A stretch of DNA of 9,765 nucleotides from Paracoccaceae bacterium (GTDB lineage Bacteria > Pseudomonadota > Alphaproteobacteria > Rhodobacterales > Rhodobacteraceae), in assembly GCA_007123625.1 (NCBI GenBank), contig SKKS01000032.1, forward strand, positions 1 to 9,765, given 5' to 3'. Under the pieces are notes generated by a model. It made no database searches, was not told the DNA's origin, and saw only the letters and a list, made by a program, of their open reading frames with translations. How positions within the stretch are numbered: position 1 is the stretch's first letter; the number at the start of each line of letters is the position of its first letter. Shown here piece by piece: positions 1-6,119 of this stretch. A program made the translations under genes and the position numbers.

Positions 1-341
1 AGCACCAGCCCCGCCAGCAGATCCGGGTGCCGCACCGCCAGCCGCAGCCCGATCCGCCCTCCGAACGAATGGCCCACCCAGACCACCGGCCCCGATGCCA
101 GCCCGCCGCGCAGAGCCTCGGCCAGCGCGTCGGCATATGCGGCAGTGTCCCACGCTGCTTCGGGCCGGGGCGAGGCGCCGAACCCCGGCAGGTCGATCAG
201 CACCGAGCGTGCGACAGGCGCCAGTGCCTCGGCGGTGGGAATGAAATCGCGGTGGCTGCGGCCCCAACCGTGGGCAAATACCACCTCCGGCGCGCCATCG
301 GTGCCGATGACGATGTGGTTCAGATCCGGTGCCTGTGCCAT
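1..341 (-). CDS. Alpha/beta-hydrolase fold protein, 3' end outside window (partial)
   Basis: The first 113 residues can be read from an ATG at 341-339 to the left edge with no stop. Seen: an oxyanion-side HGWG motif at residues 24-27, a DLPGFG motif at 50-55, and a nucleophile-elbow GHSFGG motif at 90-95, with Ser92 the expected nucleophile. These are the standard order and spacing for the alpha/beta-hydrolase fold; the Asp and His of the triad would lie in the missing part. No signal peptide or membrane segment is visible, so it is probably cytoplasmic. The start is supported by an AAGGA Shine-Dalgarno at 348-352 with a 6-nt spacer. It lies 130 bp downstream of carA on the same strand and has its own candidate promoter, so it may be transcribed both ways. 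Substrate cannot be inferred: the family includes esterases, haloperoxidase-like enzymes and C-C hydrolases. Confidence 0.9.
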   Translation of the reverse strand, partial: MAQAPDLNHIVIGTDGAPEVVFAHGWGRSHRDFIPTAEALAPVARSVLIDLPGFGASPRPEAAWDTAAYADALAEALRGGLASGPVVWVGHSFGGRIGLRLAVRHPDLLAGLV

Positions 342-347
342 GCCGTT

Positions 348-352
348 TCCTT
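348..352 (-). promoter_or_regulatory. Shine-Dalgarno of the alpha/beta-hydrolase gene
   Basis: On the minus strand AAGGA is followed by a 6-nt spacer and then ATG at 341-339. This decides the start of a gene that is cut by the window edge. Confidence 0.6.
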
Positions 353-394
353 GTGCCACCCCTGTTTGCTGCTCGGGCGGGGGGCTTGCCGACG

Positions 395-424
395 ACTATG
401 CCGCCAGCGCGACCTGCAGTTCAA
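395..424 (-). promoter_or_regulatory. Candidate sigma70 promoter for the alpha/beta-hydrolase gene
   Basis: Read on the minus strand, TTGAAC (419-424) is followed after 18 bp by CATAGT (395-400). Each hexamer matches the sigma70 consensus at 4 of 6 positions. It would start transcription near 388 and give a leader of about 45 nt. It lies in the 130-bp gap after carA. The match is moderate and could be chance. Confidence 0.3.
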
Positions 425-471
425 CCCCCAAGCGGCCCCCACACGGCTTTCGGAAAGGCGGCAAGGTCCCC

Positions 472-1629
472 TCAGGCGGCCTTGCGCGCAGCCATGGCGT
501 CGGCGAAGCGCTCGAACAGGTAGTAGCTGTCCTGCGGGCCGGGGCTCGCCTCGGGGTGGTATTGCACGGAAAACACGGGCCGGTCGGCCAGACGGATGCC
601 ACAGTTCGACCCGTCGAACAGGCTGACATGCGTTTCCAGCACGCCCTTGGGCAAGGTCTGGCTGTCGACGGTGAAGCCGTGGTTCATGCTGGTGATCTCA
701 ACCTTGCCGGTATCCAGGTCCTTGACCGGGTGATTGGCGCCGTGGTGGCCGTGGTTCATCTTGATCGTGCGTGCGCCCAGGGCCAGCGCCAGCATCTGAT
801 GCCCAAGGCAGATGCCGAACACCGGCAGGTTTCGCTCCAGCACACCGCGGATCATCGGGACCGCGTATTCTCCCGTGGCCGCCGGATCGCCGGGACCGTT
901 GGAAAGGAACACGCCATCAGGATTCAGCGCCAGCACATCCTCGGCGGTCGCGCTGGCGGGCAGGACCGTGACTTCGCATCCGGCAGAGGCCAGGCAGCGC
1001 AGGATATTGCGCTTCGCGCCATAGTCGATGGCCACCACGCGGTGCTGCGGTGCTGTCTGCGGGCGATAGCCTTCGGGCCAGGCCCAGCGCATCTCGTCCC
1101 AGCGATAGGATTGCGCGCAGGTCACATCGCGCGCCAGGTCCATACCGACCAGCCCGTGCCAGGCCCGCGCCTTTGCGACCAGCGCGCCAATGTCGAAGCG
1201 GCCTTCGGGGTCATGGGCCAGCGCCACATGCGGCGCGCCCTGCTGGCGGATGGCGCGGGTCAGGCGCCGTGTGTCCAGGCCCCCGATTCCAATGCGCCCA
1301 CGCTTTTCCAGCCACGCCACCAGATGCCCGGCCGCGCGCCAGTTCGACGGCTCGGTCGGATCCCACTTGACCACCATGCCGGCGGCCACGGGGTCTGCGG
1401 TCTCGTCATCGTCGGGGTTCACGCCCACATTGCCGACATGGGGAAAGGTGAAGGTCACCACCTGCCCGGCATAGGACGGGTCGGTCATGATCTCCTGATA
1501 ACCTGTCATGGCGGTGTTGAAGCACAGTTCGGCCACCGTCTCGCCGGTGGCGCCGAAACCGCGCCCGTAGAAGATAGTGCCGTCTGCCAGGGCCAGGCAG
1601 GCGGTCGGGCGGGGGCTTGCAGCGGTCAT
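472..1629 (-). CDS. carA: Carbamoyl-phosphate synthase small subunit (glutamine amidotransferase)
   Basis: Encodes 385 residues, the usual full length for CarA. The small subunit hydrolyses glutamine and channels ammonia to the large subunit CarB, which makes carbamoyl phosphate for arginine and pyrimidine synthesis in the cytoplasm. Seen: an N-terminal CPSase small-chain domain (about 8-140; FNTAMTGYQE at 37-46 and the GGLDTRRLTR stretch at 116-125), then a class I GATase domain (about 195-380) with SNGPGDP at 243-249, the nucleophile elbow GICLGHQ at 272-278 (Cys274), and YHPEASPGP at 357-365 giving His358 and Glu360. The triad is intact. Start: ATG at 1629-1627 has a GAGG ribosome site at 1637-1640 with a 7-nt spacer. 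The gene is divergent from the GatB/YqeY gene. No arginine or pyrimidine leader peptide or attenuator was seen. carB is not in the window, which is common outside enterobacteria. Confidence 0.98.
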   Translation of the reverse strand: MTAASPRPTACLALADGTIFYGRGFGATGETVAELCFNTAMTGYQEIMTDPSYAGQVVTFTFPHVGNVGVNPDDDETADPVAAGMVVKWDPTEPSNWRAAGHLVAWLEKRGRIGIGGLDTRRLTRAIRQQGAPHVALAHDPEGRFDIGALVAKARAWHGLVGMDLARDVTCAQSYRWDEMRWAWPEGYRPQTAPQHRVVAIDYGAKRNILRCLASAGCEVTVLPASATAEDVLALNPDGVFLSNGPGDPAATGEYAVPMIRGVLERNLPVFGICLGHQMLALALGARTIKMNHGHHGANHPVKDLDTGKVEITSMNHGFTVDSQTLPKGVLETHVSLFDGSNCGIRLADRPVFSVQYHPEASPGPQDSYYLFERFADAMAARKAA

Positions 1630-1657
1630 GGGGGCGCCTCATGGTGAAATCTGGCGG

Positions 1658-1686
1658 AAACTATGGGCAGAGTGCGGCGGAATCAA
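1658..1686 (-). promoter_or_regulatory. Candidate promoter for carA
   Basis: On the minus strand TTGATT (1681-1686) is followed after 17 bp by TAGTTT (1658-1663). The -35 keeps the important TTGA core, but the -10 is poor (3 of 6). An overlapping CATAGT at 1660-1665 is a better -10, but with only a 15-bp spacer. A promoter is expected here because carA is divergent from the next gene. Confidence 0.35.
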
Positions 1687-1750
1687 CCCCCGGACGGACG
1701 CGGGTCATGAACAGTTGATGGCTGACCCCACGGCGCGCAAATCCCGGGGA

Positions 1751-1779
1751 TTGAGGCCCCCCCTCCAAGGCGCTAGACT
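1751..1779 (+). promoter_or_regulatory. Sigma70-type promoter for the GatB/YqeY gene
   Basis: TTGAGG at 1751-1756 and TAGACT at 1774-1779 are separated by exactly 17 bp, and the -10 sits in a CTAGACT context of the kind often seen in housekeeping alphaproteobacterial promoters. Transcription would begin near 1786, leaving a leader of about 26 nt before ATG 1812. With the carA candidate at 1658-1686 it forms a divergent pair, with about 65 bp between the two -35 elements. Confidence 0.6.
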
Positions 1780-1811
1780 GGCGCCAGGACCATACCCAGC
1801 CGGAAAAAGCC

Positions 1812-2273
1812 ATGTCCCTGCGCACACGCATCACCGACGACATGAAGAGCGCGATGAAAGCAAAGGACAGCAAGCGGCTGTCCACGCTGCGGCTGGTCAG
1901 CGCCGCAATCAAGGACCGCGACATCGCCGCCCGGACCAGCACCGATGACCAGGGGGTTTCCGACAGCGATATCCTTGCCATCCTTGCCCGCATGATCAAG
2001 CAACGCAACGAAAGCGCCCGCACCTACGAAGAGGCCGGGCGGCTGGAACTTGCGCAGGAAGAGCGCGACGAGATCACGGTAATCGAGGGCTATCTGCCGA
2101 AGCAGATGGACGACGCAGCGATAACGCGCGCGATCGACGACGAGGTCGCCGCGCTTGGGGCCGGATCGATCCGCGACATGGGCCGCGTGATGGCGGCGCT
2201 CAAGACACGGTACACCGGTCAGATGGATTTCGCCTCCGTCGGACCGCGAGTCAAGGCCCGGCTGAGCGGCTGA
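1812..2273 (+). CDS. GatB/YqeY domain-containing protein
   Basis: Encodes 153 residues, the normal size for the stand-alone GatB/YqeY family. Seen: the family's N-terminal helical start (MSLRTRITDDMKSAMKAKD), a TLRLVSAAIKDRDI helix around residues 25-38, ILARMIKQRNESARTYEEAGR at about 57-77 and EITVIEGYLPKQM at about 86-98, followed by a C-terminal domain containing RDMGRVMAALKTRY. The domain is related to the C-terminal tRNA-binding part of GatB, the amidotransferase subunit that acts on misacylated Asn/Gln tRNA; the role of the free-standing protein is not established. Start: ATG 1812 preceded by a modest GGAAA ribosome site at 1802-1806. In many alphaproteobacteria this gene precedes dnaG and rpoD (from memory); here no dnaG follows, and the next native gene converges from the other side. 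Confidence 0.93.
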   Translation: MSLRTRITDDMKSAMKAKDSKRLSTLRLVSAAIKDRDIAARTSTDDQGVSDSDILAILARMIKQRNESARTYEEAGRLELAQEERDEITVIEGYLPKQMDDAAITRAIDDEVAALGAGSIRDMGRVMAALKTRYTGQMDFASVGPRVKARLSG

Positions 2274-2299
2274 TCGCGGGCGCATCTGACCGCGATCAG
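2270..2299 (+). terminator. Hairpin starting at the GatB/YqeY stop codon
   Basis: TGATCGCGG (2271-2279, beginning with the stop codon) is perfectly complementary to CCGCGATCA (2290-2298). C2270/G2299 adds a tenth pair, and the loop is 10 nt. No T-run follows on either strand, so it is at best a terminator of the kind without a U-tract, or an mRNA 3'-end stabilising stem. Confidence 0.4.
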
Positions 2300-2303
2300 G
2301 AAG

Positions 2304-2354
2304 AAGCGCCCCCGCGGCGTGCCCCACCCACCCCTGCACGCCACGGGGGCGCTT
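2304..2354. terminator. Large GC-rich hairpin downstream of the GatB/YqeY gene
   Basis: Outer arms AAGCGCCCCC (2304-2313) and GGGGGCGCTT (2345-2354) pair perfectly and G2314/C2344 extends them. After a single mismatch (C2315/A2343) a second stem pairs GGCGTGC (2316-2322) with GCACGCC (2336-2342) around a 13-nt loop. In total 18 base pairs in 51 nt make a very stable structure. It lacks a U-run on the plus strand; on the minus strand a pyrimidine-rich CTTCCT follows. A convergent-gene terminator is the simplest reading. Confidence 0.5.
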
Positions 2355-2474
2355 GAGGCCCTGCAGGCGGGCGGGCATGAGGGCACCGGCTGCGGCCACC
2401 TCCCTGAAATCCGCCGACGCGCCTGCCTTTTCGGGGCTGGCGCTGTCCAGCGTCCGCAAAGTCATTTCCGGAAG
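2355..2474. other. Intergenic DNA between the hairpins and the IS element
   Basis: No gene is supported in this 120-bp stretch. Open frames cross it on both strands but match no family I recognise, and they extend antisense into neighbouring genes or into the IS. It was joined to the DNA after 3827 before the insertion. The rejoined sequence also gives no recognisable protein in either direction. Confidence 0.5.
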
Positions 2475-2482
2475 CTTGCCCG
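2475..2482. repeat. Target-site duplication, left copy
   Basis: CTTGCCCG here is identical to 3820-3827, directly outside the two IS ends. Eight base pairs is within the usual 8-9 bp for IS256-family elements. The last G may belong to the inverted repeat, in which case the certain duplication is 7 bp. Confidence 0.8.
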
Positions 2483-2526
2483 GGAAAGTCCCGCGCGATG
2501 TTGAAAAGTGTGATGGGCGGCGCTGC
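2482..2526 (+). repeat. IS256-type terminal inverted repeat, left
   Basis: It begins GGGAAAGTCC, resembling the IS256 terminus as I recall it (GATAAAGTCC). It contains GATGTTGAAA at 2497-2506 and GGGCGGCGCTGC at 2515-2526, which correspond to the same blocks in reverse complement on the right (3793-3802 exact; 3771-3782 with two mismatches). Small length differences (2 nt between the first two blocks) make the repeats imperfect. A small palindrome, CGGGA-aag-TCCCG (2481-2493), sits at the tip. Confidence 0.75.
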
Positions 2527-2537
2527 GGATTGCATGG

Positions 2538-3719
2538 TTATGCGGCCTCGGTCATGCCGACCGCGGTCGAGCACACCGCCATCTGCGCGTCGCGCCAGCG
2601 CTTCACGTTGCGACAGACCTGCCGGATCACTGCGTTCATCGACTCGATGATAGTCGTTGAGGCCAATGACCGTCGCAGTTCGGGTGGCAGGCCGAGGCGG
2701 GTGACGGTCAGGATCTTGTCCAGCCCTTCGAGGATGCTCTTCGACACGCCCAGCGCCTGGAGTTCGAGACGGCGCGCCAGATTGCGCAGAAGACGTTCGG
2801 CCTTTGTGGCATCGTCGATCTCCCAAGCCTGGTGCAGGGTGCGGCGAACAGCGGCATGCAGCTTCGGGTCGATCCGTTCGGTGATGTTGCGGGCGCTTCC
2901 TGGACCTGGCTGCGCTGGATCGGGATGTCGGCCCTGAGCGGTCCGGCGGATCGCCTTGGCCAGGGCCTTGGCGCCATCGACGATGAAGCGCCGCCAGATC
3001 TCGGGATCAAGCCTGCGCTCGATCAGGTTGTCCGGCTGGGCCTGAACGGTCGCGGCGTTCTCGGTGGCCCCCTCGGGCACGCCGAGAGGATGCTTGCCGC
3101 CGTCCGCATCGACCCCGACCGCGCCGATCATCAGCAGGTTGTCATCCATGTGCAGCCCGTCGATCCGGATCACCAGAAGGTCGAGCTCCGACAGATCCGA
3201 GGCCATCCAATCGGCCAGCCGCGCCTCGGTCAGCGCCTTGACCGGCCGCGAGAATGCGGATTTCGACAGCCCCGATCCAGCCGCCGCCGAGATGTCGGCC
3301 TCGGGCAGGCGCACGGCGCGCCCGAACTTGCGCGTCGCGACATTCATCAGGATCAGGCTCATCGCCCATTCCTCCAGCCAGCCGCCCGCGGCTGCTTCCT
3401 GCCAGCTGGGCAGCGGCAGTTCCCTGTCCGTGCTCTTCGAGCGGACCCGGGGGCGATCGAGCGCGACCTTGCCACCATGAAATCCGACACGGCGCTTCGT
3501 GCGGCCCCAGCGATATCCGGGATTGTCGGCGCTGCGAGGATGTGCGTCCCCCGCAAGGGCCTTCAGGTCGTCTTCCAGCATCTCGCTCAATGCCGCGACG
3601 CCTGCGATCAGGCAGAACTGGTCGAAGCTCTGCCCGACCGCGCCCCAGGCCGTATCGACGGCCGATGCAAGCTCCGTGTGGCTGGTCATCGCCAGGTCAG
3701 ATCTCGCAGTCTTCTTCAT
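2538..3719 (-). CDS. IS256-family (Mutator-type) transposase, probably defective
   Basis: Encodes 393 residues. A DDE transposase of this family cuts and joins the IS ends. Seen: the likely catalytic Asp187 (in IRIDGLHMDD), Asp248 (in FIVDGAKAL) and Glu359 (in TTIIESMN), the spaced triad of the family, plus the typical GKHPLGVPEGATENA (208-222) and CRNVKRWRDAQM (369-380). Two oddities. Residues about 261-275 read as unrelated Pro/Gly-rich sequence, while the adjacent frame of the same DNA reads ADIPIQRSQVQEA, the expected family sequence. This implies a gain of one base near 2933-2939 and a loss of one near 2893-2899. The protein also stops right after GMTEAA, where relatives as I recall them continue about 30-45 residues (AKGFRRLKA-type tail). 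Start ATG 3719 has only a weak GAAG ribosome site at 3727-3730; Met11 (3689) is an alternative. Confidence 0.85.
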   Translation of the reverse strand: MKKTARSDLAMTSHTELASAVDTAWGAVGQSFDQFCLIAGVAALSEMLEDDLKALAGDAHPRSADNPGYRWGRTKRRVGFHGGKVALDRPRVRSKSTDRELPLPSWQEAAAGGWLEEWAMSLILMNVATRKFGRAVRLPEADISAAAGSGLSKSAFSRPVKALTEARLADWMASDLSELDLLVIRIDGLHMDDNLLMIGAVGVDADGGKHPLGVPEGATENAATVQAQPDNLIERRLDPEIWRRFIVDGAKALAKAIRRTAQGRHPDPAQPGPGSARNITERIDPKLHAAVRRTLHQAWEIDDATKAERLLRNLARRLELQALGVSKSILEGLDKILTVTRLGLPPELRRSLASTTIIESMNAVIRQVCRNVKRWRDAQMAVCSTAVGMTEAA

Positions 3720-3722
3720 AGT

Positions 3723-3775
3723 GTTGCTTCGCTCTCGGGTTGAACGCCCCGAGCCTGCGGCTCAGGCGAAGCAAC
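3723..3775 (-). promoter_or_regulatory. Branched leader hairpin in front of the transposase start
   Basis: GTTGCTTCGC (3723-3732) pairs perfectly with GCGAAGCAAC (3766-3775). Inside it are two smaller stems, CTCGGG/CCCGAG (3734-3739/3748-3753, 8-nt loop) and CCTG/CAGG (3754-3757/3763-3766, sharing its last base with the outer arm). In the minus-strand transcript the outer stem ends 3 nt before the ATG and buries the only ribosome-site candidate. Such leaders in IS10 and IS50 block translation from transcripts entering from outside; the same role is inferred here. Confidence 0.55.
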
Positions 3776-3819
3776 GCCACCCTTCATCCCAATTTCAACA
3801 TCAACCGGGGGACATCCCC
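3771..3819 (-). repeat. IS256-type terminal inverted repeat, right
   Basis: Read inward on the minus strand it begins GGGGATGTCC, contains GATGTTGAAA (3793-3802) identical to the left end, then GGGTGGCGTTGC (3771-3782), which matches the left block at 10 of 12 positions. Its tip is also palindromic, GGGGG-acat-CCCCC (3807-3820), echoing the palindrome at the left tip. Confidence 0.75.
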
Positions 3820-3827
3820 CTTGCCCG
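3820..3827. repeat. Target-site duplication, right copy
   Basis: CTTGCCCG, identical to 2475-2482 on the other side of the IS. Confidence 0.8.
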
Positions 3828-3834
3828 CCCACGC

Positions 3835-3865
3835 CCCCTTTCCTGCGCGCAGCCGCGCAGAGGGG
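3835..3865. terminator. Hairpin right of the IS, possible terminator
   Basis: CTGCGCG (3843-3849) pairs with CGCGCAG (3854-3860) around a 4-nt loop. CCCCT (3835-3839) pairs with AGGGG (3861-3865) after a 3-nt bulge. No T-run follows on either strand. It lies 8 bp beyond the target duplication. Confidence 0.35.
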
Positions 3866-3890
3866 TGCGCAAGACAGAACGTTCGCGGCC

Positions 3891-3913
3891 CGCCGCGCGC
3901 ATCGCGCGCGGCG
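3891..3913. terminator. Perfect 10-bp GC hairpin downstream of the Bat-like genes
   Basis: CGCCGCGCGC (3891-3900) and GCGCGCGGCG (3904-3913) are perfect complements separated by only ATC. It is 125 nt past the stop of the last minus-strand gene of the cluster. No U-tract is present, so termination is inferred only from stem strength and position. Confidence 0.35.
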
Positions 3914-3988
3914 CCCGGCCCAACCGCCGCGGGTGCATCTTCGATGCGCCCATCGGCGGACGGGAGAACCGGTCAGACCGCTGTTCGT

Positions 3989-4014
3989 TGGCAAAGAGCA
4001 AGGGCAAAACGCCC
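3989..4014 (-). terminator. Candidate intrinsic terminator of the Bat-like gene cluster
   Basis: On the minus strand GGGC-GTTTT-GCCC (4014 down to 4002; 4-5 bp stem counting a G-U pair) is followed by the T-rich stretch TTGCTCTTTG. It begins 24 nt after the stop codon at 4038, the expected place. The stem is short, so confidence is limited. Confidence 0.35.
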
Positions 4015-4037
4015 GAGAAGTGGGGCAGTGCTACGGC

Positions 4038-6119
4038 TCAGCGCCGCCCCTCGCGCAGCCAGGCGCCAAGCACCAGCCCGACAGCCAGCAGCAGCCACGC
4101 CCAGCCCGGCAGCAGCGCCGCCACGCGCAGGTCAGCAGTGACATGCGCCGCCCGGGGCGTGAGCCCAAGCCAGCCGCGCCCTGCCGCCGCGCGACCCGCG
4201 CGCACCTGCCGCAGGTCGGGCAAGCCGTTCTCGACCCGCGCCACGCCGCCGCGCATCGCCGACACCAGCGACTGCAACCGCTCGGCGGTGGCGATTGTTT
4301 CCTCGAACTCGCGCGGGGCAGCCGGGCCAAGCGCAACCACCGCATCAAGCACCCCATCGCCCAGCCGGTGCAATCCGATCTCGGGCGCTTGCCACTCGGC
4401 GCGGAACAGACCGGGCTCGACCTCGTCCAGCTCCAGCACCGTTTCACTGCCATCCGGGGCGGTCACGGTCACCGCGCCCACGCTATCTTCCAGCGTGCGG
4501 CGGGTGACGGTCATGCGTTGCCCTTCGGCGGTGGCGGTCAGCGTTTCCTCTTCCAGCTCCGGCTCGCCCATCATCCAGTGGGCCAGCCTGCGCAGCAGTT
4601 CCAGCTGCGGCCCGCCGCCCTCGTATCCCCGGTCCCAGAGCCACGCCTGGTCCGAGGCCAGCAGCGCCAGCCGCCCCTCTCCCACCCGGTCCAGCACCAG
4701 AAGCGGCGCGCCGTCCGCGCCTTCCATCACCACTTGGCCCGCATCGCGCTCCAGCTCGATCTGGCGGAACCAGCGGCCCCAGCCGGGCCCCTCGCCCGCG
4801 CTGCCCGTCGCCACAGGCGCATGGCGTTCCAGCCCCGCGGTCACCGGATGGCGCTGGCCAAGCGCAGAAATCGTCGGCGTGAACCCGCGCTCGATCACGC
4901 GCGAGGTCGGATGCGCCGGGAATACATGCCCCAGCGGCGAGCGCCAGATACTGTCCGCCCCCGCCAGCTCCGGACCGCCGACCACCAGCAGTGCGCCGCC
5001 CTGTTCCACATAGCGCCGGATATTGTCGAAATAGGCGTTGGGCAGGATCCCGCGCCGTTTGTAGCGGTCAAAGATGATCAGGTCGAATTCGTCGATCTTG
5101 TCCACGAACAGTTCGCGCGTGGGAAAGGCGATCAGCGACAGTTCGTTGACCGGCACGCCGTCCTGCTTCTCCGGCGGCCGCAGGATGGTGAAATGCACAA
5201 GGTCCACCGACGGGTCCGACCGCAGCAGGTTGCGCCAGGTCCGCTGCCCGGCGTTCGGCTCGCCCGAGACCAGCAGCACGCTCAGCCGGTCGCGCAGCCC
5301 GTTGATCTGCACGATGGCCGCGTTGTTGCGGTCGGTCAGCTCGCCCTCGGGGGCTTCCAGCTCGAACTGCAGCACGTTCATGCCGCCCTGGTCCAGGGTG
5401 ACGCGGATATCCATGTCCTCGCCCACCGGGACCGTCGCGCGGCGCATGTCTTCGCCGTTGATGGCATAATTCAGCACCGCGACGTCGCCCGCCTCGGGGG
5501 GCACAGCGCCCTGATCCTCGACTCGCAGGGTCAATGTGATCGGCTCGCCCAGGATGGCGTAGGCGGGCGCGTTGCGCACGATCAGCCGACGGTCCCAGTC
5601 ATCCACCTCGCCGGTCTTGAGCAGGTGAAACGGCGCGTCGAGTTGCAGCGCGGTGTCCATGTCATGCACCTGCCCGTCGCTGATCGCGAACACACCGGCC
5701 AGCCGGTTGCGCGGGATCTCGGACAGTGCCTCGGCCAGCACGGTGCGCAGGCGCGTGCCCTCGTTGCGCGGCCCGTCGGGCACGCGCACCACGCGCAATT
5801 CGGTGTTGTCCAGCGCGCCGATGCGCGCTTCCAGATGCGCCAGTGCTTCAGCGGTCTGTTCCGCGCGCACTCCAAGGCGGTTCGATGCGGTATCATCGAC
5901 CACCACCAGCGCGATATCGCTCAGGGGGTCGCGTTCCTCGCTCTGCAGCGCCGGGTTGGCAAGTGCCGCCAGCAGCGCCACGGCGGCAAGCCCGCGCAGC
6001 CACCACCCCGGCAACCCGCGCCACAGCGCCAGCCCCACCAGCACCAGCGCAATCGCCCCGGCGATGACCAGCACCACCCACGGCACCAGCGGATCAAGGA
6101 TGATCTGCGCCCCGGTCAC
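4038..6119 (-). CDS. Membrane protein with VWA-like and glutamine-amidotransferase-like regions (Bat-like cluster)
   Basis: Encodes 693 residues. Seen: two N-terminal membrane segments (about 12-33 and 40-57), a VWA-like region (about 66-175) with a degenerate metal-site motif DDTAS at 75-79 and SDG at 147-149, a beta-rich stretch (about 180-275), a class I GATase-like fold (about 277-515; VLLVSGEPN at 281-289, the FDLIIFD strand at 345-351 and the GGALLVVGGPE turn at 374-384), and one C-terminal membrane segment (about 668-686) ending in LREGRR. No catalytic Cys is seen at the GATase elbow, so amidotransferase activity is unlikely. The large soluble part between the second and third segments is probably periplasmic. 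Start: GTG at 6119-6117, 13 nt after the DUF4159 stop. Proteins of this design follow DUF4159 in MoxR-associated clusters; the function is unknown. Confidence 0.85.
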   Translation of the reverse strand: MTGAQIILDPLVPWVVLVIAGAIALVLVGLALWRGLPGWWLRGLAAVALLAALANPALQSEERDPLSDIALVVVDDTASNRLGVRAEQTAEALAHLEARIGALDNTELRVVRVPDGPRNEGTRLRTVLAEALSEIPRNRLAGVFAISDGQVHDMDTALQLDAPFHLLKTGEVDDWDRRLIVRNAPAYAILGEPITLTLRVEDQGAVPPEAGDVAVLNYAINGEDMRRATVPVGEDMDIRVTLDQGGMNVLQFELEAPEGELTDRNNAAIVQINGLRDRLSVLLVSGEPNAGQRTWRNLLRSDPSVDLVHFTILRPPEKQDGVPVNELSLIAFPTRELFVDKIDEFDLIIFDRYKRRGILPNAYFDNIRRYVEQGGALLVVGGPELAGADSIWRSPLGHVFPAHPTSRVIERGFTPTISALGQRHPVTAGLERHAPVATGSAGEGPGWGRWFRQIELERDAGQVVMEGADGAPLLVLDRVGEGRLALLASDQAWLWDRGYEGGGPQLELLRRLAHWMMGEPELEEETLTATAEGQRMTVTRRTLEDSVGAVTVTAPDGSETVLELDEVEPGLFRAEWQAPEIGLHRLGDGVLDAVVALGPAAPREFEETIATAERLQSLVSAMRGGVARVENGLPDLRQVRAGRAAAGRGWLGLTPRAAHVTADLRVAALLPGWAWLLLAVGLVLGAWLREGRR

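Larger units (their letters stand above)
2483..3819 (-). mobile_element. IS256-family insertion sequence, complete ends, about 1.34 kb
   Basis: Four observations agree: a single Mutator-type transposase gene (2538-3719) filling most of the element, imperfect terminal inverted repeats on both sides, an identical 8-bp direct repeat CTTGCCCG flanking them, and a length (about 1337 bp) normal for the IS256 family. The element lies between the 3' ends of two convergent native genes, so it disrupts no recognisable coding region. An unchanged target duplication suggests insertion was fairly recent, although the transposase itself shows damage (see its entry). The exact left edge may be 2482 or 2483. 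Confidence 0.88.

Noticed and set aside
145..1647. A 500-codon open frame on the plus strand across carA
   Set aside because: It is antisense to a textbook CarA with an intact catalytic triad. Its sequence is compositionally biased and matches no family; such frames are common in GC-rich DNA.
1773..2465. Minus-strand 230-codon frame covering the GatB/YqeY gene and its downstream region
   Set aside because: Mostly antisense to the GatB/YqeY gene, no clear ribosome site, no family resemblance.
2353..2480. Possible gene interrupted by the IS, rejoined across the target duplication
   Set aside because: Removing the IS and one repeat copy gives open frames in both directions, but none resembles a known protein, and they run into hairpins and antisense sequence.
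3828..4037. Possible small gene or tRNA between the IS and the Bat-like cluster
   Set aside because: No T-loop or cloverleaf pattern was found. Short frames on both strands lack a ribosome site or family resemblance and contain several hairpins.
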